Shown in pieces: positions 7,100-11,395 of a stretch of 11,395 nucleotides of DNA (its first letter is position 1; the number at the start of each line of letters is the position of its first letter). Origin of the DNA: Candidatus Cloacimonadota bacterium (GTDB lineage Bacteria > Hydrothermota > E44-bin80); assembly GCA_004375785.1 (NCBI GenBank), contig SOKM01000166.1, positions 1-11,395 of the forward strand, in the 5' to 3' direction. Position numbers and translations under genes: made by a program. A model generated the notes under the pieces. That model was not told the DNA's origin. It did no database searches and saw only the letters and a program-made list of their open reading frames with translations.

Positions 7100-7103
7100 A
7101 TTT

Positions 7104-7133
7104 CTCCTTTGTGCCTTTGTGACTTAGTGGCTA
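7104..7133 (-). repeat. Dispersed-repeat fragment overlapping the porC 3' end
   Basis: Read on the minus strand, this segment begins TAGCCACTAAGTCACAAAGG and ends in a second CACAAAGGAG. It has the periodic CACAAAG/GCCAC texture of the repeat at 1768-1786 (TAGCCACAGAAATTCACAG). It supplies the last two codons and the TAA stop of porC, plus the AAGGAG preceding the small ORF. The assignment rests on pattern similarity within this window only. Confidence 0.4.
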
Positions 7134-7693
7134 TTTTGTTTCTCAAAATTTACAGAATTGTAAGCTTCTTTTGCTGCATCAGCATTCTCTTGAGGCTTTA
7201 TAGGAACAATCTCCTTTATACCTTCCATAATCAATTCAAGACTTATAATTCCTGTTATCTTAGAGAATGCACCAAGTATAGCAGTATTCACAATTGGTGA
7301 GGCTTTAGACCCCAATCCGTACTTGTTTGCAATTTTGTAAGCATCGACTGTTGCAACACTGTAGTCTTTAGCCAGGTGAGGAAAATCATTCGGTTTCTTT
7401 GTAGTATTTATCAGTATCCATCCACCTTTTTTTAATCCCTCCGTTACATCTATCGCTTCTATAAGTGTTGGGTCAAGTACCAACACATGGTCAGGTTCAT
7501 ATATCTTTGAACGAACAAATATCTCCTTATCATCTATTCGTGTAAACGCATAAACAGGAGCGCCTCTCCTCTCTACACCAAATTCTGGAAAGGATTGCAC
7601 AAATTTACCTTCATTTGCAACGGCAATTGCAAGTGCTTTTGAAGCAACAACTGCACCCTGGCCTCCCCTTCCGTGCACCCTGATCTCAATCAT
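7124..7693 (-). CDS. porC: 2-oxoacid:ferredoxin oxidoreductase gamma subunit (PorC)
   Basis: Gamma subunit of the oxidoreductase, thought to form the CoA-binding domain. The 189-residue length is normal. It opens with the hallmark RVHGRGGQGAVVASKAL (residues 5-21), followed by FPEFGVERRGAPVYAF (35-50), both diagnostic of the POR gamma domain. The ATG has an AAGGGGG site five bases upstream. It is the first por gene in the operon, 94 bp behind ptb. The C-terminal residues QNSH and the TAA stop lie in repeat-like sequence, so the natural end may have been slightly altered. Separate gamma and delta chains, rather than one fused long chain, mark the archaeal/Thermotoga-type architecture. Confidence 0.94.
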   Translation of the reverse strand: MIEIRVHGRGGQGAVVASKALAIAVANEGKFVQSFPEFGVERRGAPVYAFTRIDDKEIFVRSKIYEPDHVLVLDPTLIEAIDVTEGLKKGGWILINTTKKPNDFPHLAKDYSVATVDAYKIANKYGLGSKASPIVNTAILGAFSKITGIISLELIMEGIKEIVPIKPQENADAAKEAYNSVNFEKQNSH

Positions 7694-7756
7694 AACACCC
7701 CCTTCTTTCGTTATTCAATATTTGTAATTTGTTTTTAGTCATCAGTTATTGGGTTA

Positions 7757-7766
7757 CTGCGCCTAC
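7757..7766 (-). repeat. REP-head remnant in ptb-porC spacer
   Basis: On the minus strand 7766-7757 reads GTAGGCGCAG, identical to the decamer heading the REP-like copy at 91-100. It is followed by a low-complexity stretch (TAACCCAATAACTGATGAC) instead of a hairpin. It looks like a truncated REP end inside the 94-bp spacer (7694-7787), which otherwise holds the porC ribosome binding site and no other recognisable signal. Confidence 0.35.
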
Positions 7767-7787
7767 ATATGATATACAAATTAAAGT

Positions 7788-8696
7788 TTACTCCTTTACT
7801 ATTTTTGCAGCCATTGCAATGGAAAGAAATTTTGAATCCTCAGAATCAGCACGGGATGTAAGAATACAGGGTGCAGAAGTCCCCGTAACAAGCGCAGCGA
7901 GACTCCCTCTCCCCAATTGTGTTAAGGATTTATAGAAGGAATTTCCTGCCTCTATATTGGGAAAGAGAAGTATATCTGCATCTCCACCAACAGGACTTTT
8001 TAGACCTTTTATCTCACAACACTCTTTGGAAATCGCAACATCGAGAGCAAGAGGCCCATCAACTATAGCCCCCTTTATCTGGCCTCTCCTTGCCATCTGT
8101 GTAATAATTGCAGCGTCCACCGTTGCTTCCATTTTTAAAGATACCTTTTCTGTTGCTGCAATAATAGCTGCTTTCGGTTTCTCAATTTCAAACATATGTG
8201 CTATCTCGATGCAGTAATTGAGTATCTGTATCTTCTGGGAAAGATTTGGAAGCGGAATTACTGCAACATCAGCAGCGAAAAGTAGTTTTGGATAAGTGGC
8301 TACTTCTAACACTGCAATATGGCTCAATATTCTTCTTTCTGGTAATAACCCTTCTTCCTTATCGAGAATAAGTCTCATATATAACGATGTGCTGATCATT
8401 CCTTTCATAAGAATGTCTGCTTCTCTGTCCCGAACCATCAGAATTGCTTTTTTACCCGCCTTCCATTCACCTTTCTCATCTATAATATCAAAAACACCCA
8501 AGTCAATTTTCTTTTCACCCGCAATCATTTCCATGCTCTTTTTATCACCAATAAGAGTAATGTCAACAACATTTTCTTTTACCGCTCTAAAAGATGCTTC
8601 TATTGTATGAGGGTCGTGACCACAGGCAACCGCAACCCTTCTATTCTTTGAACTCTTCACGGTTGCAAGCATTTCATCAAGCGTTTTTATCGGCAT
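7788..8696 (-). CDS. ptb: Phosphate acetyl/butyryltransferase family protein
   Basis: Acyltransferase of the PTA/PTB family, which interconverts acyl-CoA plus phosphate with acyl phosphate plus CoA in the cytoplasm. At 302 residues it matches the butyryltransferase-type length. Visible family segments are KGMISTSLYMRLIL (98-111), IVDGPLALDVAIS (211-223), GGDADILLFPNIEAGN (237-252) and a C-terminal SRADS (281-285). The ATG has an ideal GAGGAGG site seven bases upstream. As first gene of the operon with porCDAB, it would turn the acyl-CoA made by the oxidoreductase into acyl phosphate for ATP synthesis. The usual partner kinase (buk or ackA) is absent here. Acetyl-CoA, butyryl-CoA and branched acyl-CoAs are all possible substrates; sequence reading alone cannot decide. 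Confidence 0.9.
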   Translation of the reverse strand: MPIKTLDEMLATVKSSKNRRVAVACGHDPHTIEASFRAVKENVVDITLIGDKKSMEMIAGEKKIDLGVFDIIDEKGEWKAGKKAILMVRDREADILMKGMISTSLYMRLILDKEEGLLPERRILSHIAVLEVATYPKLLFAADVAVIPLPNLSQKIQILNYCIEIAHMFEIEKPKAAIIAATEKVSLKMEATVDAAIITQMARRGQIKGAIVDGPLALDVAISKECCEIKGLKSPVGGDADILLFPNIEAGNSFYKSLTQLGRGSLAALVTGTSAPCILTSRADSEDSKFLSIAMAAKIVKE

Positions 8697-8703
8697 AAAT
8701 TAA

Positions 8704-8710
8704 CCTCCTC
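8704..8710 (-). promoter_or_regulatory. Strong Shine-Dalgarno of ptb
   Basis: GAGGAGG at 8710-8704 ends seven bases before the ptb ATG (8696). It is among the best-placed ribosome binding sites in the window and fixes the start of the operon's first gene. Confidence 0.8.
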
Positions 8711-8739
8711 ACATATTACTCTCATTATATTTTCACTGG

Positions 8740-8768
8740 AATATAACATACTGAAGTAATGATGTCAA
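8740..8768 (-). promoter_or_regulatory. Sigma-70 promoter of the ptb-porCDAB operon
   Basis: A perfect -35 box TTGACA (8768-8763) and a 5/6 -10 box TATATT (8745-8740) are separated by exactly 17 bases. A TGT just before the -10 box adds an extended -10 element. AT-rich tracts immediately upstream of the -35 box (from about 8769 to 8817, with A7 and T8 runs on the minus strand) could act as an UP element. Transcription would begin near 8733, giving a leader of about 37 bases. No operator or riboswitch is apparent, so strong constitutive expression is the simplest reading. Confidence 0.8.
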
Positions 8769-8818
8769 ATAAATTTCTCCATTTTTTTCTCTTATTTCTA
8801 TTTACACTAAAAAAAACC

Positions 8819-8847
8819 TTGCAAAGCAATCAAAAATATGTTAATAT
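8819..8847 (+). promoter_or_regulatory. Weak candidate promoter for the pilT pair
   Basis: TTGCAA (8819-8824) and TAATAT (8842-8847) are spaced by 17 bases and each matches consensus at 4 of 6 positions. The predicted start site near 8854 would fall at the Shine-Dalgarno of the first pilT gene (GGAG 8855-8858), which counts against it. The -35 lies in a TTGC-AAA-GCAA palindrome. The 169-bp divergent spacer offers no better plus-strand candidate that I can see. Confidence 0.25.
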
Positions 8848-8865
8848 AAGATATGGAGAATAGAT

Positions 8866-9945
8866 ATGGGAACAAATGAGAGTGGATTTCCGGAAATAGA
8901 TGTTCTTCTTGAAGAACTTGTATTGAGAGAAGCATCTGACCTTCATATAAGGGTGGGTGAACCCCCTATCTATAGAATCTTCGGTCAATTAACAAGGTCA
9001 GAATTTCCTGTTATTACAGATGAATATGCAAAAAAACTTCTCTATGGCATTATGGGGGAAGAATATAAAAAAAGATTCGAGGAAAAGCTGGAACTCGATT
9101 TCGCTTACGGTATATCTGGTGTAGCAAGGTTCAGGGTCAATGTATTCAAACAGAAAGGACATATTGGAGCAGCAATGAGAATTATTCCTCTTCATATAAA
9201 GACCATAGATGAATGGGAACTTCCACAAATTCTTAAAAAATTGTCTCTGTTGCCAAGAGGGCTTGTTCTCATAACAGGACCAACGGGAAGTGGTAAATCA
9301 ACAACCCTTGCAGCAATGATTGAGCATATCAATCAGAATAGGTCAGCACATATAATAACCATTGAAGACCCTGTTGAATTCGTATTTAAGGATAACCTGA
9401 GCACCATTGAGCAGAAGGAACTCGGTATAGACACAAAATCATTTACTTCAAGTTTAAAACATGCTGTCCGACAGAGCCCTGATGTAATAATGATAGGAGA
9501 GATGCGTGATTATGAAACCATTGCCCTTGCCATCAGAGCTGCTGAGATGGGTCATCTGGTTCTGGGAACACTACACACCGCAGATACTGCACAGACCATT
9601 GAAAGAATAATAAATGTCTTCCCTCCAGAAGAACAGGATGAGATAAGGCTTGAACTCTCGAACATTCTTCATGCAGTCATTGCACAAGCACTGATACCTG
9701 CTATTGATGGCTCGGGGTTCAACGCAGCATTTGAGGTTTTAACCTGTACACAGGCAGTAAGAAGCCTCATAAAAGAAGGAAAAACACCACAGATATATTC
9801 AGCCATTCAATCAGGTGCAAAATATGGAATGCAGAGTCTTGATAGCCAATTAAAGAAATTATACCAGGATGGATTAATCGGCTATGAAGCTGCGCTTTCG
9901 AAATGCTCCAACCCTGATGAATTTGAACATTCAATACTAAAATAG
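8866..9945 (+). CDS. pilT: Type IV pilus retraction ATPase PilT (canonical copy)
   Basis: Hexameric cytoplasmic ATPase of the secretion ATPase superfamily, acting at the base of the pilus to depolymerise pilin. The 359-residue protein has the N-terminal PAS-like domain with ASDLHIRVGEPP (23-34), Walker A GPTGSGKST (138-146), Asp box EDPVEF (167-172), Walker B DVIMIGEMRD (206-215), the PilT-type AIRAAE helix (222-227) and His box GHLVLGTLHT (229-238). The C-terminal LIKEGKTPQIYSAIQSG matches PilT. GGAG lies seven bases before the ATG. It is divergent from the ptb operon and followed after 9 bp by a second pilT-like gene. All key residues are present, so this copy is probably the active motor. 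Confidence 0.93.
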   Translation: MGTNESGFPEIDVLLEELVLREASDLHIRVGEPPIYRIFGQLTRSEFPVITDEYAKKLLYGIMGEEYKKRFEEKLELDFAYGISGVARFRVNVFKQKGHIGAAMRIIPLHIKTIDEWELPQILKKLSLLPRGLVLITGPTGSGKSTTLAAMIEHINQNRSAHIITIEDPVEFVFKDNLSTIEQKELGIDTKSFTSSLKHAVRQSPDVIMIGEMRDYETIALAIRAAEMGHLVLGTLHTADTAQTIERIINVFPPEEQDEIRLELSNILHAVIAQALIPAIDGSGFNAAFEVLTCTQAVRSLIKEGKTPQIYSAIQSGAKYGMQSLDSQLKKLYQDGLIGYEAALSKCSNPDEFEHSILK

Positions 9946-9954
9946 GAGAATGGA

Positions 9955-11025
9955 TTGAGCTTAATAGACCTTTTGAAAACATCCTTTGAAAAAAAAGCAT
10001 CGGACCTCATACTCAAGGTGGGAGCCTCACCAATCTTAAGAATTAATGGTGACTTGAAGAAAACAGACCTTCCACCTCTAACAACAGAAAATATTATGGG
10101 ATACCTTGTCCAGATAATGTCTAAAGGGCAAATGGAAAGATTCACCAGAGACCACGAAGTAAATTTTCCCTTCTCAATAAAAAACCTCTGTAGATTAAGG
10201 ATAAGTTGTTTTACACAAAGAAAAAAACCAAGTATTGTCTTTAGATTTATTCCTGAAAAAATCCCTGTGCCTGAAGAAATAGGGATTCCACCTATTGCTA
10301 CAACACTTGTTTCAAGGCAGAGAGGTTTAATACTCGTCACAGGTCCATCAGGATGTGGTAAATCAACAACCGTTGCCTCAATGATAGAATGGAGAAACAG
10401 GACAGAGGAATGCCATATAATGATAGTGGAAGACCCGATTGAATTTGTATTTAAGGATAAAAAAGCAATGATAAACCAGAGGGAGGTCCTGCGTGATACA
10501 AAATCCTTTTCAAACGCCTTGAAATATATTCTCAGACAGGACCCGGACGTTATAGTTATAGGAGAAATGATAGATTTTGTAACGACATATCAGGCACTGA
10601 CTGCAGCAGAAACGGGCCATTTAGTCTTAAGTACAATGCATACAAATGATGTTCCACAAACCATCGACAGAATCATCGGTATGTTCCCTGCTCACCAACA
10701 ACAACAAGCACGTGTTCATATCTCGAATAACCTCATCGCAGTTATCTCACAATTGCTTGCAAAGAAAAAAGATGGCTCAGGTAGGGTGCCCGTAACAGAG
10801 ATTATGATCACAAATCCTGCAATAAGGAATCTTATCCGGGTGGAAAAAACTTCTCAAATTCCCTCCAAAATACAGACGAGTCAAAAACACGGGATGATAA
10901 CATTTGATGCATCTTTGACTCAACTTGTAAGTCAAAATATCATTTCAAAAGAAGAGGCAGGTTTATTATCCCGTAAAACAGAAGAATTTGAAGAATCAGC
11001 ACCATCTCCCCAAAATTCTCAATAA
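9955..11025 (+). CDS. Divergent PilT/PilU-like ATPase paralogue
   Basis: Second retraction-ATPase-like protein, 356 residues, aligned end to end with its neighbour. It keeps Walker A GPSGCGKST (130-138), Asp box EDPIEF (159-164) and a His box GHLVLSTMHT (221-230). The Walker B region reads DVIVIGEMID, so the arginine of GEMRD is isoleucine (residue 206), the glutamate of the RDxET motif is valine (209), and the arginine of AIRAAE is threonine (216). The N-terminal DLHI is DLIL. The start is TTG at 9955, six bases after AGGAG, which overlaps the preceding gene's stop; the only nearby ATG (9950) closes at once. It may be a helper ATPase working with the first copy, as PilU does with PilT, though it is not an obvious PilU by motif. 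Confidence 0.85.
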   Translation: MSLIDLLKTSFEKKASDLILKVGASPILRINGDLKKTDLPPLTTENIMGYLVQIMSKGQMERFTRDHEVNFPFSIKNLCRLRISCFTQRKKPSIVFRFIPEKIPVPEEIGIPPIATTLVSRQRGLILVTGPSGCGKSTTVASMIEWRNRTEECHIMIVEDPIEFVFKDKKAMINQREVLRDTKSFSNALKYILRQDPDVIVIGEMIDFVTTYQALTAAETGHLVLSTMHTNDVPQTIDRIIGMFPAHQQQQARVHISNNLIAVISQLLAKKKDGSGRVPVTEIMITNPAIRNLIRVEKTSQIPSKIQTSQKHGMITFDASLTQLVSQNIISKEEAGLLSRKTEEFEESAPSPQNSQ

Positions 11026-11047
11026 ACTATATTCTATTTTGGCATAG

Positions 11048-11066
11048 GTAGCCGCAGGCTTCAGCT
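11048..11066 (+). repeat. Truncated REP-like element
   Basis: GTAGCCGCAGGCTTCAGCTT begins with the same GTAGCCGCAGGCTT as the minus-strand copy at 4626-4613. The right arm decays after AGC, so only GCT/AGC of the stem remains. It lies 22 bp after the stop of the second pilT gene. Confidence 0.5.
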
Positions 11067-11160
11067 TATAACTTTCTAACATAAATATTATAATCTCGTT
11101 TACTGTTTTACGGTTACGATGCCCGTTTCGTCTTACGGTTACGTCTTTCGTCTCTTAAAA

Positions 11161-11217
11161 TCAGTCCATGCACTTCCAATAAACTTCTAAATCACGAAAA
11201 CTCCTAATTACTTGCAT
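11161..11217 (-). pseudogene. 5' remnant of a four-helix-bundle (S23/IVS-type) gene
   Basis: ATG at 11217-11215 reads MQVIRSFRDLEVYWKCMD and stops at TGA (11163-11161). The pattern SFRDLEV-(Y/W)-x-K-x-M-D matches the N-terminus of the four-helix-bundle proteins first seen as 23S rRNA intervening-sequence proteins (about 120 residues; F-x-DL-x-VW-x-x-A-x-x-L). Nothing in the next 100 bases on any minus-strand frame continues the family, and the sequence turns into ACGTAACCGTAAGACG-type repeats. It therefore looks like a gene start cut off by repeat sequence. The call rests on 18 residues and has no good ribosome binding site. Confidence 0.45.
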
Positions 11218-11360
11218 GTCTATTACCGACTAACGCTCTATGATACGGGCTTCGTTACCCTAACCGTTACCGACACCATAACGGTGTTCACCCACCCTCT
11301 TCTCTGATGCTCTGTTACATTTACTGCCAGTGTCACTTTGTCCTTTGACTTTTATTATCT

Positions 11361-11388
11361 TACATCCTACATCGTACATCATACATCC
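11361..11388 (+). repeat. Four tandem TACATCN heptamers
   Basis: TACATCC, TACATCG, TACATCA and TACATCC follow one another without gaps, only the seventh base varying. The same heptamer occurs twice as TTACATC at 4588-4601, next to a REP-like hairpin. This is a short 7-bp periodic repeat of unknown role. Confidence 0.65.
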
Positions 11389-11395
11389 CAAAATT

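Larger units (their letters stand above)
11026..11395. other. 370-bp repeat-rich tail without an intact gene
   Basis: No intact coding sequence is visible on either strand. From left to right it holds a REP fragment (11048-11066) and TTACGGTTACG twice (11108-11118, 11133-11143). A gene remnant follows (11161-11217, minus). Next are a small ACACC/GGTGT hairpin (11273-11287) and a row of TACATCN heptamers (11361-11388). No T-tailed stem suitable as terminator for the pilT pair was found in the first 100 bp. Confidence 0.6.

Overview
The window is a compact, AT-rich bacterial segment with housekeeping and energy genes and repeat-laden spacers. Nothing in it fixes the species. The archaeal/Thermotoga-style four-subunit 2-oxoacid:ferredoxin oxidoreductase and a phosphate acetyl/butyryltransferase point to an anaerobic, probably fermentative bacterium. 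Two PilT-type retraction ATPases suggest type IV pili and hence a likely diderm cell. Dense degenerate repeats in nearly every spacer are typical of genomes from uncultivated candidate phyla; an Omnitrophota-like or similar lineage is only a guess.

Layout: (1) 1-234, the first 15 codons of an unidentified minus-strand gene, then a spacer with REP-like palindromes. (2) 235-4395, minus strand: a B12-binding-type radical SAM/DUF2344 fusion protein followed by a ribonuclease E/G family enzyme. The spacer between them carries a 33-bp tandem repeat and an inverted copy of its core. (3) 4396-4713, a 318-bp non-coding spacer made of several dispersed repeat types. (4) 4714-8696, minus strand: ptb, porC, porD, porA, porB, apparently one operon behind a very good sigma-70 promoter at 8740-8768. 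The porD/porA and porA/porB junctions are ATGA overlaps, which fix the porA and porB starts further downstream than the longest open frames. A 15-codon ORF with a good ribosome binding site sits between porC and porD. (5) 8866-11025, plus strand: two tandem pilT-like genes, the second with a TTG start and an altered Walker B region. (6) 11026-11395, a non-coding tail with a REP fragment, short repeats and what looks like the 5' end of a four-helix-bundle (S23/IVS-type) gene.

How the genes work together: PorCDAB would oxidise pyruvate (or a related 2-oxoacid) with CoA to the acyl-CoA, CO2 and reduced ferredoxin. Ptb would convert the acyl-CoA to acyl phosphate for ATP formation by an acetate/butyrate kinase encoded elsewhere. 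The radical SAM protein and RNase G are a recurrent bacterial neighbourhood with an RNA/translation flavour. The PilT pair would power pilus retraction.

I found no defence system, CRISPR array, complete transposon or clearly new multi-gene system. The least conventional content is the spacer repeats (GTAG-headed REP-like hairpins, one nested double palindrome, TACATCN heptamers), the porC-porD mini-ORF and the divergent second PilT.
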